Source: Sphaerochaeta globosa str. Buddy (GTDB lineage Bacteria; Spirochaetota; Spirochaetia; Sphaerochaetales; Sphaerochaetaceae). From it: 64,000 nt of DNA. The DNA lies in contig NC_015152.1 of assembly GCF_000190435.1 (NCBI RefSeq), positions 2,052,458 to 2,116,457 on the forward strand, given 5' to 3'. Shown one piece after another: positions 16,132-24,853 of this stretch; the stretch's first letter is position 1, and each line of letters starts with the position of its first letter. Below the pieces are notes generated by a model. That model worked only from the letters and a program-made list of their open reading frames with translations, ran no database searches and had not been told where the DNA came from. A program made the position numbers and the translations under genes.

Positions 16132-17429
16132 GTATGCGTCTGAAAGAAAGGACTATCGCAATCGTATTAGGCGGAGGAAAGGGGACCCGATTGTACCCTC
16201 TCACCATGGATCGCGCTAAACCTGCCGTACCCTTCGCTGGAAAATACCGTTTGGTAGACATTCCCATTTCAAATTGTATCAACAGCGGTATCAGGCAAAT
16301 CTACATCCTGACTCAATTCAATTCTGCTTCCTTGCACAACCACATATCCAACACCTATATCTTCGACACATTCTCCAATGGGTTCGTTGAGATTTTGGCT
16401 GCCGAGCAAACCAACCAAACCGATACGTGGTACCAAGGCACCGCTGATGCAGTGCGCAAGAACCTGAAGCACTTCCATGACCAGAACGCGGATTACTACA
16501 TCATTCTCAGTGGAGACCAGCTGTATCGCATGGATCTCAAGGATATGCTCGACCGCCATATTGCCTGCGGGGCTGAACTTACCATTGCTACCAAGCCTAT
16601 CAGCCGCGAACAGGCTACCGGCCTGGGAATTATTGGATGCGACAGCGAAGGTATCATTACCAAATTCTATGAAAAGCCTGCAAATGATTTGGATATCAGC
16701 GAATACAAGGTTGCCGATTCCCTCTTGCACGCCTCACTGGGAAAACATGTGGATGCAAGCAATGAGTACCTCGCAAGTATGGGCATTTATATTTTCAATG
16801 CAAAAACCATGGAAGAGGTTCTGAACAATGACAAGACCGATTTCGGAAAGGAAATCATCCCCGATGTCATCAAACAGCGTAAGGTGGCCACGTACCTCTT
16901 TGATGGTTTCTGGGAGGATATCGGAACCATTAAGGCTTTCTACGAGACAAACCTCGACCTGGCTTCCATCAATCCTCAGTTCAATTTCTACAATGAGATG
17001 ATGCCGATTTACACCCATCGCCGCCACCTGCCGGCTACCAAAGTGAATTTCTGCAACATTTCCAGTTCACTGACCAGTGAAGGTTCCATCATAACCAACG
17101 CGTATATCGTGAATTCCATCATCGGTGTTCGTACGATCATCGAATCGGGAGCATCGCTTGACGGTGTGTACTGCATGGGAGCTTCGTTCTATGAAACGGA
17201 GGTTGAAAAGACCGCAAATGCCAAGAAAGGAATCCCCAATATTGGTATCGGTCGCGGTACAATCATCCGTAAGGCCATCATTGACCAGAATGCCCGTATC
17301 GGCGATGGATGCAGAATCGGCATCGATGACATCCCGCGCCAGGAAGGAGATTTTGCCATGTACTCCATCCATGATGGAATTATTGTCATCAACAAGAATG
17401 CAGTCATTAAAAACGGGACTGTCATGTAG
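16128..17429 (+). CDS. glgC: Glucose-1-phosphate adenylyltransferase
   Basis: Makes ADP-glucose from ATP and glucose 1-phosphate, the committed step of glycogen synthesis. The nucleotide-binding motif LGGGKGTRLYPLT (about residues 14-26), the Lys-containing AKPAVPFAGKYRLVD and the SGDQLYRMD metal site are clear, followed by the left-handed beta-helix region (about residues 290-430). Start overlaps the glgA stop (ATGA). An ATG two codons in is also possible. A terminator follows. The pair glgA-glgC gives storage-glucan synthesis; no branching enzyme is in this window. Confidence 0.95.
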   Translation: MSMRLKERTIAIVLGGGKGTRLYPLTMDRAKPAVPFAGKYRLVDIPISNCINSGIRQIYILTQFNSASLHNHISNTYIFDTFSNGFVEILAAEQTNQTDTWYQGTADAVRKNLKHFHDQNADYYIILSGDQLYRMDLKDMLDRHIACGAELTIATKPISREQATGLGIIGCDSEGIITKFYEKPANDLDISEYKVADSLLHASLGKHVDASNEYLASMGIYIFNAKTMEEVLNNDKTDFGKEIIPDVIKQRKVATYLFDGFWEDIGTIKAFYETNLDLASINPQFNFYNEMMPIYTHRRHLPATKVNFCNISSSLTSEGSIITNAYIVNSIIGVRTIIESGASLDGVYCMGASFYETEVEKTANAKKGIPNIGIGRGTIIRKAIIDQNARIGDGCRIGIDDIPRQEGDFAMYSIHDGIIVINKNAVIKNGTVM

Positions 17430-17448
17430 GTGAACCTAGCATTTTTAC

Positions 17449-17482
17449 CAGCGGGAGAAGTGAATTCTTCCGCTGTTTTTTT
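17449..17482 (+). terminator. Rho-independent terminator of glgAC
   Basis: CAGCGGGAGAA (17449-17459) pairs with TTCTTCCGCTG (17465-17475) with one wobble, followed by seven T. Confidence 0.9.
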
Positions 17483-17492
17483 ATTGTTCTAC

Positions 17493-17521
17493 TGGAAATA
17501 ATCTGCTATACCGGCTATAAT
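17493..17521 (+). promoter_or_regulatory. Promoter of the sugar kinase gene
   Basis: TGGAAA (17493-17498), 17-bp spacer and a perfect TATAAT (17516-17521), followed by an AAGGAG ribosome site. No copy of the nearby LacI-type palindrome is visible here. Confidence 0.55.
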
Positions 17522-17539
17522 TACTGGAAGGAGAATTCA

Positions 17540-19141
17540 ATGCATACCAACCAAATCAAAGAAGAGATAGTCAATGGTCAAACCATCCTGGGAATCGAAC
17601 TTGGATCCACCCGAATCAAGGCAGTTCTGATAAACTCAGAGAACCAGCCGATAGCACAAGGTGCCCACGATTGGGAAAATACCTTGCTCGATGGAATTTG
17701 GACGTATTCACTCGATGATGTTTGGAAAGGGATACAATCCTGCTTTGCCTCCTTGCAGACGAACATCCAGAAAAGCTATGCAGTGAACCTTACGCGCACC
17801 AAATCACTGGGCGTCAGTGCCATGATGCACGGATACCTGCCTTTTGATAGCGAGGGAAAACAACTTGCCGCCTTCAGGACTTGGAGAAATACCATGACTG
17901 CCCCTGCAGCCGAACAACTCAGCTCCTTGTTTGATTATCCGGTTCCCGAACGTTGGTCCATCTCCCACTTGTACCAAGCCATCTTGAACAAGGAAGAGCA
18001 TGTCAAGAACCTAGGTTTCCTTACTACCTTGGCTGGGTACGTGCATTGGAAGTTGACCGGAGAAAAAGTATTGGGTACCGGTGATGCCTCAGGCATGTTT
18101 CCCGTTGACATCAAGACGGGGCACTATGACAAGAGCATGCTGAAGGCCTTCTCCGATCTTACCAAGAGCTATCAATTTTCTTGGCAGCTCGAAAGAGTGC
18201 TCCCTTCCATCCTTACCGCTGGTGAAACAGCAGGCAGGCTCACCAGCGAGGGTGCCCACTTGCTCGACCCAAGCGGTAGTTTTGAAGCAGGCATTCCTCT
18301 TTGTCCTCCTGAAGGCGATGCAGGAACCGGCATGGTTGCAACCAACAGCATAGCCAAACGCACCGGCAATGTTTCAGCCGGCACCTCGGTTTTTGCCATG
18401 ATTGTTCTTGAGAAAGAACTTTCCAAGAGTTACAACAAGTTTATTGACCTTGTCACCACTCCTGACGGATCGCTGGTTGCGATGAGCCATGGGAACAATT
18501 GCACCGGAGAGTATGACAACTGGATGCGCCTGTTCAGCGAAGTACTCACTACAGCAGGATTTGCACTCAGTAAAGGCGAACTCTATGACAAACTGTTGTA
18601 TAAAGCCTTGGAAGGGGATAAGGAGTGCGGTGGCCTCTTAGCGTACAATTATCTCTCGGGCGAGACCATGACTGAACTCTATGAAGGTCGTCCCCTCTTT
18701 GTCAGGGAGACCAAAAACACATTCAACCTTGCCAACTTCATGCGTTCGCAGCTTTTCACTGCCCTTGGAGTACTGCGCATCGGCATGGACATCCTCTTCG
18801 AGCAGGAGCATGTTGCGATTGATTCAATCACCGGCCACGGCGGCTTCTTCAAGACCGCTGAAGTAGGACAGAAAATGATGGCCAGTGCCCTGCATACCCC
18901 CATTTCGGTTTTGAAAACAGCAGGAGAAGGTGGAGCTTGGGGAATTGCACTGCTTGCTTCATACATGGTCAACAAGCAAAACAGAAGCCTTGCCGACTTC
19001 CTTAGTACCGATGCTTTTGCTACTGCTGAAGTAAATACCGTCGAAGCCGACCAAGCGGATATCGATGGATTCAACACCTTCCTTGAACGTTACAAACGTG
19101 GGCTTGTAGTCGAGAAGGCTGCGGTCCAGAATCTGAAGTAA
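17540..19141 (+). CDS. FGGY-family carbohydrate kinase, probable L-ribulokinase of the non-AraB type
   Basis: An ATP-dependent sugar kinase of the FGGY fold. The phosphate-binding motif GIELGSTRIKAVL (about residues 18-30) opens the first domain, MMHGYLPFD and the TWRNTMT substrate region follow, and the second domain carries TGNVSAGTSVFAM and ITGHGGFF. It is more like the kinases found beside araA in clostridia, reported there as a ribulokinase unrelated in detail to E. coli AraB, than like AraB itself. Convergent with araA and close to a LacI regulator, it most likely phosphorylates L-ribulose. Xylulose is the main alternative substrate. Confidence 0.75.
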   Translation: MHTNQIKEEIVNGQTILGIELGSTRIKAVLINSENQPIAQGAHDWENTLLDGIWTYSLDDVWKGIQSCFASLQTNIQKSYAVNLTRTKSLGVSAMMHGYLPFDSEGKQLAAFRTWRNTMTAPAAEQLSSLFDYPVPERWSISHLYQAILNKEEHVKNLGFLTTLAGYVHWKLTGEKVLGTGDASGMFPVDIKTGHYDKSMLKAFSDLTKSYQFSWQLERVLPSILTAGETAGRLTSEGAHLLDPSGSFEAGIPLCPPEGDAGTGMVATNSIAKRTGNVSAGTSVFAMIVLEKELSKSYNKFIDLVTTPDGSLVAMSHGNNCTGEYDNWMRLFSEVLTTAGFALSKGELYDKLLYKALEGDKECGGLLAYNYLSGETMTELYEGRPLFVRETKNTFNLANFMRSQLFTALGVLRIGMDILFEQEHVAIDSITGHGGFFKTAEVGQKMMASALHTPISVLKTAGEGGAWGIALLASYMVNKQNRSLADFLSTDAFATAEVNTVEADQADIDGFNTFLERYKRGLVVEKAAVQNLK

Positions 19142-19163
19142 GAATTCTTACATCTATGGCTAC

Positions 19164-19195
19164 AAAAAGGAGGTTCAGTGAACCTCCTTTTTATA
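19164..19195. terminator. Bidirectional terminator between sugar kinase and araA
   Basis: A perfect 13-bp stem (19164-19176 with 19180-19192) around a 3-nt loop, with A and T runs on either side so that it can end both convergent transcripts. Confidence 0.93.
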
Positions 19196-19214
19196 TACCA
19201 TTACGTTTCTCTGC

Positions 19215-20699
19215 TTACCGCAGTTTCCAAGCAAGATCACTGAGGAACAGTTGCATCTTCAATGACTCGACCGTAGTACGGCTGTTGATGTGAACAAACT
19301 CAATACCCATGATCTCGCACCAGTCCTCAAGCATTTCTGCTGTTGCATCGTAGCTGAGTACAGCATGGTGAGCTCCCCCTGAGAGCATCCACAAGTGGCT
19401 AGCCTGATTCAAATCCGGCTCGGGTTTCCACATTACCCTTGCAACCGGGAGATTGGGCATACGGTAGATCGGTTTGACTACTTCAATTTCATTGACGATC
19501 AAGCGGACGCGACCGCCCATATCCACGAGCGAGGCAAGCAAAGCTTTACCGGGATGACCCTCGAAAACCAACCTTGCAGGAGGTTCCTTCCCCCCGATGC
19601 CCAGTTCATGCACTTCGATATGAGCCTTGTCGGTTGTGATGGAGGGACAGATTTCCAACATGTGAGCACCAAGGGAAAGTTCATTACCCTTCTCCATGTG
19701 GTAGGTGTAGTCCTCCATGAAGGTAGTTCCTTTTCCCATTCCCTCAGTCATACGCTTGACCAAGCTGGTCATAGCGGAGACTTTCCAGTCACCTTCACCA
19801 CCGTAGCCATATCCTTCAGCCATCAAGTCCTGACTGGCCAAGCCGGGAAGCTGCCGCATCTGCTGCAGGTCTTCAAAGGTGTTGGTATAGGCATAGGCTC
19901 CTTCACGCTGAAGGAACTTTCGCATGGCAACTTCTTCGCGGGCCTGATACCGAACCGTCTCCATATCCTTGGTCGCAAACACATAGCGGTTCTGATAGAT
20001 ATCCATCTGAGCTTGAACTTCGGCTTCGCTCACCTGGTCAAGTTCCCTGATCAAGTCACCGACTCCCCAGGTATTCACCTGCCATCCAAGCTGCATCTGA
20101 ACACCCACCTTATCGCCTTCGGTAACTGCGACGTTGCGCATGTTGTCCCCGAAACGAACCACCTTGAGCTTTCGGCTTTCTATCGCCCCTACAGCGGAAC
20201 GCATCCAGGATGCAAGTTTGAGTTGAACTGATGCATCTTCCCAGAAACCGGTAACAATCTTGCGCTTGGTGTGCATTCTTGCTGCAATGAACGCATGTTC
20301 ACGATCCCCATGAGCCGACTGGTTCAGATTCATGAAATCCATATCGATTTCGGTATCGGGAATTGTACGGTTGAACTGGGTATGAAGGTGGCAATAGGGT
20401 TTTTGCAATAAGTCGAGGCCGCGTATCCACATTTTTGAAGGAGAGAATGTATGCATCCAGGTAATGAGTCCGGCACAGTTGTCATCATAGTTGGCGTCCT
20501 TGACGCACTGCTCAATTTCTTCCGGTGTTTTGACCGTTGCCTTGTATACCAACTTGCAGGGAAGCAAGCTGCTTGCATTCATATTCTCTACCATTACCTG
20601 AGCATGCTTGGCCACTTGTTCAAGCGTCTCTTTCCCATATAAAAATTGAGACCCGACCACAAACCAAAACTCATACGTTGCCAAAGGTTGTCTTTGCAT
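19215..20699 (-). CDS. araA: L-arabinose isomerase
   Basis: Mn-dependent isomerase converting L-arabinose to L-ribulose, the first step of arabinose catabolism. It has the typical start YEFWFVVGSQFLYG, the HTFSPSKMWI substrate segment, and the metal and catalytic regions around GYGGEGDWK, MLEICPS and GGAHHAVLS. I start it at the ATG at 20699, which has GGAGGA upstream, giving 494 residues, the usual length. It is transcribed divergently from a LacI-family regulator, with a palindromic operator between. Confidence 0.96.
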   Translation of the reverse strand: MQRQPLATYEFWFVVGSQFLYGKETLEQVAKHAQVMVENMNASSLLPCKLVYKATVKTPEEIEQCVKDANYDDNCAGLITWMHTFSPSKMWIRGLDLLQKPYCHLHTQFNRTIPDTEIDMDFMNLNQSAHGDREHAFIAARMHTKRKIVTGFWEDASVQLKLASWMRSAVGAIESRKLKVVRFGDNMRNVAVTEGDKVGVQMQLGWQVNTWGVGDLIRELDQVSEAEVQAQMDIYQNRYVFATKDMETVRYQAREEVAMRKFLQREGAYAYTNTFEDLQQMRQLPGLASQDLMAEGYGYGGEGDWKVSAMTSLVKRMTEGMGKGTTFMEDYTYHMEKGNELSLGAHMLEICPSITTDKAHIEVHELGIGGKEPPARLVFEGHPGKALLASLVDMGGRVRLIVNEIEVVKPIYRMPNLPVARVMWKPEPDLNQASHLWMLSGGAHHAVLSYDATAEMLEDWCEIMGIEFVHINSRTTVESLKMQLFLSDLAWKLR

Positions 20700-20741
20700 T
20701 ATATCCTCCACCTAATCGTAGCTATTCTCAAAATAATCATC

Positions 20742-20759
20742 TGCGTTTACGTTAACGCA
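20742..20759. promoter_or_regulatory. LacI-type operator upstream of araA
   Basis: TGCGTTTACGTTAACGCA is an 18-bp palindrome with a central CG and eight of nine matched pairs, the form expected for LacI-family regulators. It lies just downstream of the predicted araA promoter, where a bound repressor would block transcription. Confidence 0.75.
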
Positions 20760-20772
20760 TTCCTATACGTAT

Positions 20773-20799
20773 ATTCTATCCTCCTGCAGTTTCTGTCAA
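20773..20799 (-). promoter_or_regulatory. Promoter of araA
   Basis: On the minus strand TTGACA (20799-20794), a short 15-bp spacer and TAGAAT (20778-20773). The downstream palindromic operator would overlap the initial transcribed region. The short spacer might mean activator dependence. Confidence 0.45.
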
Positions 20800-20851
20800 G
20801 CATTGAATGAGAATAATGTATCACATAGCTGCAACGCTGGTTTTGACCGCA

Positions 20852-20896
20852 TGGACAAAACTGTATTCTGTGATATAATTGCGTTATCGATAATCA
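20852..20896 (+). promoter_or_regulatory. Promoter and possible second operator of the LacI-family gene
   Basis: TGGACA (20852-20857), 16-bp spacer and TATAAT (20874-20879). Overlapping the start region is TGCGTTATCGATAATC (20880-20895), whose left half equals the araA operator half-site and whose right half matches in part. This suggests autoregulation. Confidence 0.45.
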
Positions 20897-20935
20897 AAAA
20901 TATCTCTGGGAAACCAGAAAGGATACAACAAACAG

Positions 20936-21970
20936 ATGACAATATCTGAAATTGCGAAACTTGCGCAGGTTTCAATCGGAACGGTAGATCGAGTCCTGCA
21001 CAAGCGAGGCCGGGTTGCTCCAGAAACCATCAAAAAAGTCATGAGTATCGTTGACGATTATGGATATCAACCGAACACCTATGCACGTAATCTCAAACTC
21101 AGCAAGGACTTCACCATTGGTGTGCTCCTTCCCCTACTCCATTCGGAGTTCGGGTATTGGAACCTTATTTACGAAGGAATCCTCAAAGCTGCAAAAGAGT
21201 TGTACCCCTTGGCGGTGCGCATCGATATGATGGAGTTCGACCGTACAGTTCCCGGCTCGCTGCTTGAACGAGGAGAAGCGCTGCTCAAGCATACTGTTGA
21301 TGCCCTCTTGCTGGCTCCGGTGGTACCTGATGATGCACAGAAACTTCTCAGCTCAAAAAACATACCCTTCTATGCCTTCATAGACAGCCCACTGCCCAAT
21401 ACCAAACCAGTTTCCTGCGTAGTGCAAAATCCGTATCGTGGCGGCTTCCTAGCCGGCAGGATGATGAACCTTCTTACAAAAAATAGCGGTACCTTGCTGA
21501 CAATCCAAACCCACCGCGCCGCTTACAACTCGGTTGAGCGAGCCCGAGGTTTTGCAGAATACTTTGCAAACAAGCCTGAATTCTCTGTATTCGAGATGGA
21601 GGCTCCACAAGCCAAAACCATGGATAAGGAACTGAACGTTTTCTATCAGGAACATGGCGATGTATGCGGAATTTTCGTAGTCAATGATGCCATCCACAAG
21701 GTTGCACAAAGTGTGTTGCTTCTCGGACGAAAGAGCCAGACAACCATGATAGGCTATGACTTGGTCGAACACAACCGAAGGGCGATGGTTGCAGGGTCCG
21801 TCGATTGTCTCATCAGTCAAAGACCTGAGTACCAGGGCTATACTGCAACCTATCAACTGTATCGAAAAGGGTTGCTCAACCAAGTGCCCGAAGAAACCAT
21901 CTGCGTACCGATCGATATCATCCTGCCTGAAAATCTTATCGACGAAAAGGGTTGGTGCCCTACCTTGTAA
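20936..21970 (+). CDS. LacI-family transcriptional regulator (arabinose-linked)
   Basis: A DNA-binding regulator with a sugar-sensing domain. The N terminus has the LacI helix-turn-helix and hinge (TISEIAKLAQVSIGTVDRVLHKRGRV pattern, then NTYARNLK near residue 55), followed by a periplasmic-binding-protein-like domain (FTIGVLLPLLHSEFGYWN onward). Its 344 residues are typical. An AAAGGA site precedes the ATG at a rather long spacing. It is divergent from araA with the palindrome described between them, so L-arabinose control is the likely role; the ligand itself cannot be read. Confidence 0.88.
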   Translation: MTISEIAKLAQVSIGTVDRVLHKRGRVAPETIKKVMSIVDDYGYQPNTYARNLKLSKDFTIGVLLPLLHSEFGYWNLIYEGILKAAKELYPLAVRIDMMEFDRTVPGSLLERGEALLKHTVDALLLAPVVPDDAQKLLSSKNIPFYAFIDSPLPNTKPVSCVVQNPYRGGFLAGRMMNLLTKNSGTLLTIQTHRAAYNSVERARGFAEYFANKPEFSVFEMEAPQAKTMDKELNVFYQEHGDVCGIFVVNDAIHKVAQSVLLLGRKSQTTMIGYDLVEHNRRAMVAGSVDCLISQRPEYQGYTATYQLYRKGLLNQVPEETICVPIDIILPENLIDEKGWCPTL

Positions 21971-22073
21971 AGCAAGCTCACCGTGTTGATCCCCTTCATC
22001 TGAGCTTCCGCTGCAAAGCTATTGGGCATCGGGTGGCTACAACCATGCATGCATCACGGTAATTGACACACAG

Positions 22074-23066
22074 TTAAGAGCCTTCCTTCTTTTCTTCTCG
22101 CTTTGCAAGTTCCTCACCTATTTTAGCTATCTTTTTTCCTACAAGTTTTTTTTGAGCGGGATCAAGGCCGTCCAGAGACTTGCTCAGCGTATCCTGAGCT
22201 TCCTTAAGTTCCTCCAGCGACTGCGCCTCGTCAGCTTTATCAAAAACCAGTTCTTCAATGATGGCCTTTCTCTTCTGTGGTTTTTCTTTCATACCGGTTT
22301 TCGGGATGTACTGTTTGGCCGCATCAAACTCCCTGCGATCCATCAGCGCAGGAGAAGCTATCTCAATGCCCTGTTCACGACAGACATCCAAAACAGCCTT
22401 GTGCAATTCGCTGGTCTTGCTCAGCCGCTCAGAACTTTCATCAAGCATTCCGTAGAGCCTATAACGGGTGGCGTGGTCGAGAAAAGACTCGACAAACACA
22501 AAGTTGTCCGCAAGGTTGCATCGATGGGCAGCTTCCAACAAGGCTTTCTCAACCAATTGGTGTGCAACCGAATAGCCAATCGAAACAGCCAGATTGATAA
22601 AGGTACCATCCCTACGCGTAACCTTTACGGCTTTCTGCGAGAGCAGCAGGTTGGGCAAGCTTACAACATCTCGGCTTATGAGCTGTATCTCGGTATGAAA
22701 GAGCCCCAAATTGGTTACCCTGCCTACAAAGGCATCAACCTCGATGAAGTCGCCTCCCCTGAATTCATGTGTTATTCTGAGCATGAGTCCTGCCATGGCG
22801 TTACTGACCAGGGTTGTTGAGGAAAGTGCGATGACGGCACTGAGCAGTATGCCCAGGAGAGAGAGTATCTGGTTCTTTACTTCGTGCTCAAGCGGAAGTA
22901 AGGCTATCGCTACAAACACCCCGGTAAGAACAACCAAAATTACCAAGAATTGACGCTGATACGGCCATCGTTTTGATGCGGAGAGAGTTTTTTTCCATAG
23001 CAACCGAATAAACAGTACCAGCATTACCGTGACAAGGACGACCAAAGCGGATTTTATAAGCGACAT
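22074..23066 (-). CDS. MscS-family mechanosensitive ion channel
   Basis: A small-conductance mechanosensitive channel that releases solutes on osmotic downshock. There are three to four membrane helices in residues 1-110; the last has the Gly/Ala pattern of the pore helix (STTLVSNAMAGLML), followed by the beta domain entry RGGDFIEVDAFVGRVTNLGL and the SLPN motif. The C-terminal 100 residues are charged and probably helical (many Glu, Lys), longer than in the E. coli protein. The GAGGGGG site before the ATG fixes the start. It stands alone and on the opposite strand to the LacI gene. Confidence 0.9.
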   Translation of the reverse strand: MSLIKSALVVLVTVMLVLFIRLLWKKTLSASKRWPYQRQFLVILVVLTGVFVAIALLPLEHEVKNQILSLLGILLSAVIALSSTTLVSNAMAGLMLRITHEFRGGDFIEVDAFVGRVTNLGLFHTEIQLISRDVVSLPNLLLSQKAVKVTRRDGTFINLAVSIGYSVAHQLVEKALLEAAHRCNLADNFVFVESFLDHATRYRLYGMLDESSERLSKTSELHKAVLDVCREQGIEIASPALMDRREFDAAKQYIPKTGMKEKPQKRKAIIEELVFDKADEAQSLEELKEAQDTLSKSLDGLDPAQKKLVGKKIAKIGEELAKREEKKEGS

Positions 23067-23163
23067 ATGGGCACCCCCTCTATCTAATTGTATCGTACTA
23101 CATAGTCGCTTTGGCTCAAAGGAAAAACGAAGCGATACAGCAAGTCATGATTTCTTGTTACTT

Positions 23164-23284
23164 TTGACATAAGATGTATTTGTGAAAAACTCTCTTTAAT
23201 CCACCTAAGCATACAATTTATACAAATTTGAAGAAAATACTTGATTTATAAACAACGATTGTATACCATCTGTTGACATAAGAT
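23164..23284. repeat. Two 12-bp direct repeats in an intergenic region
   Basis: TTGACATAAGAT occurs at 23164-23175 and 23273-23284, 109 bp apart, upstream of the secreted protein gene. Each begins with a consensus -35 hexamer, but neither has a good -10 box at the right distance, so they may instead be binding sites for a regulator. The rest of this 235-bp gap is A+T-rich without other structure. Confidence 0.4.
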
Positions 23285-23300
23285 TTCCCCTCTTTGGCAA

Positions 23301-24464
23301 ATGCTGAAAGCTCGGAGCATCTTGAAAACCACAACACTCCTACTAGCTCTCATGTTGGTATATAGCCCAATGATTTTTTCGGGTTCCCTGGATTATGACC
23401 AGGCTACAGGCAACCTTGACGGATTCTCAGTTACGACTACCGACTCCCCAAATTATTCAAGTGGATATGAAAACTCAACTGAAGTGTGGGATAAGAGCGG
23501 ATTCATTGGGAGATTGCTGTACGTCGGAGAGCCCACAACGTTCACGTTCACCAATATTGGATCAAATCCATACGGTACTTCGAACAACCGCTTTTACTTT
23601 ATCCTGAACAATACAGGAACGGCGAATACTGCAGTATGGAAAGAGTTCTTTTTTGTAGCCCGTGCAAAGGGAATAACCCAAGGGGGTTCCCAATATGCCT
23701 TCACCTCCGTGAACTCCGTTATAGCCAACAATGGAGGATCGTTCAGTCTAGCATATGGAGCTGGACCTGAATTGGTGGCAGTTGGGCAGACAGGGTATGA
23801 TACCAACCGACAAAGCGGTATCTATACCGGCTCGAACGCCTTTCGATACAAATACCCTTACCAGGCCATCTGGATTGACCTGACTTTAATTCGTACCAAC
23901 GTTTCGAAAAGCATTTACACGCGTGGATATTATGAAAGCCATATTCGCATCAGCACCAATACCGGCTTATGCCATGAGCTTCATTTGGGAGGCGAGTACA
24001 TACCGAGAAGCAACCATATTGAACCGGAGGCCTACTTCTTCGGCATAGAGGAGCTATACACCCAAGCTTTTCCCTTTACGGAGTTGGAGAATCGAAACAC
24101 TGTTGCATCTGCTTTGGAGGTGGCAACCATCCGGTATACATCCCATGTCGACCAAGCCCAAATCAGAATCGCAAGTAATGCAACTGGAACTGATACGAAT
24201 TTCCGCTTTACCTCGGATGAAGGGTTGTCCTTCCCGTTCAAAGTTGTCTACGACGGGACACTACCCAATCTAGCTGCTGTAGAAGTAACGCCGTCCTCCA
24301 ATACATTTGCAACAGTCTCCAGTACTCTGCCATCACCTGTTGGAGGCTCTTACACAGCCTATCGGATGGAGGGGAAGTTGAAATTATCCGTACCGATCAA
24401 CACCCAACCTGCGTCGGGCCTGTATAGCTCAACCATCTATGTATTGGTCACACAGATTGACTGA
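23301..24464 (+). CDS. Hypothetical secreted protein
   Basis: I do not recognise this 387-residue protein. It starts with a basic region and a hydrophobic signal sequence (about residues 1-28) and no lipobox, so it is exported. The mature part is rich in Thr, Ser, Asn and Tyr with alternating patterns suggesting mostly beta structure, as for a surface or periplasmic adhesin-like protein; VEVTPSSNTF and GLYSSTIYVLV near the C terminus resemble the last strands of fimbrial-type or bacterial immunoglobulin-like domains. No Shine-Dalgarno sequence is visible before the ATG. Its last 28 bp overlap the convergent NUDIX gene. Confidence 0.6.
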   Translation: MLKARSILKTTTLLLALMLVYSPMIFSGSLDYDQATGNLDGFSVTTTDSPNYSSGYENSTEVWDKSGFIGRLLYVGEPTTFTFTNIGSNPYGTSNNRFYFILNNTGTANTAVWKEFFFVARAKGITQGGSQYAFTSVNSVIANNGGSFSLAYGAGPELVAVGQTGYDTNRQSGIYTGSNAFRYKYPYQAIWIDLTLIRTNVSKSIYTRGYYESHIRISTNTGLCHELHLGGEYIPRSNHIEPEAYFFGIEELYTQAFPFTELENRNTVASALEVATIRYTSHVDQAQIRIASNATGTDTNFRFTSDEGLSFPFKVVYDGTLPNLAAVEVTPSSNTFATVSSTLPSPVGGSYTAYRMEGKLKLSVPINTQPASGLYSSTIYVLVTQID

Positions 24465-24841
24465 AGCGTCTTGACGATTTGCTGGTCACTGGGAGCAAAT
24501 GAATAGTTGACCAAGTCACCAAGCTCAACCCAGCGATATTCAGTATGTACGCGAAAAGGCAAATTCTCCACTTGCGTGGCATACACACGATAGGCTTTCA
24601 GGTGGTAGAGCGTCTCCTTGTTGGTAAAGTCATGGCTGTGAACCAGTTCCCCTACTTCGATTTCCATACCAAGCTCTTCCAAAAACTCACGCTTCAATGT
24701 CTCCTGCTCGGTTTCAGTGTAGCGGTTCTTCCCTCCAGGGAATTCCCAAAGTCCACCTATGGAACCTTTATCTTCCCGCTTGGCTATGAAATATGTATCG
24801 CCCTGCATCAAAATTCCAGCAGTGGTAATTCGTTCCTGCAT
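24437..24841 (-). CDS. NUDIX hydrolase, MutT-like
   Basis: Hydrolyses nucleoside diphosphates linked to another moiety; relatives of this size remove 8-oxo-dGTP from the nucleotide pool. The complete NUDIX box is present from residue about 38: G, five residues, E, seven residues, REFLEELGM. The flanking GLWEFPGG is characteristic of the MutT and (di)nucleoside polyphosphatase group. The length of 134 residues is typical. An AGGAGGAGG site supports the start. The precise substrate is unknown. Confidence 0.85.
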   Translation of the reverse strand: MQERITTAGILMQGDTYFIAKREDKGSIGGLWEFPGGKNRYTETEQETLKREFLEELGMEIEVGELVHSHDFTNKETLYHLKAYRVYATQVENLPFRVHTEYRWVELGDLVNYSFAPSDQQIVKTLQSICVTNT

Positions 24842-24853
24842 GCAAACCTCCTC

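Noticed and set aside
19395-20231. Open frame of 278 codons antisense to araA
   Set aside because: Lies wholly inside a conserved enzyme gene on the other strand and shows no known motif.
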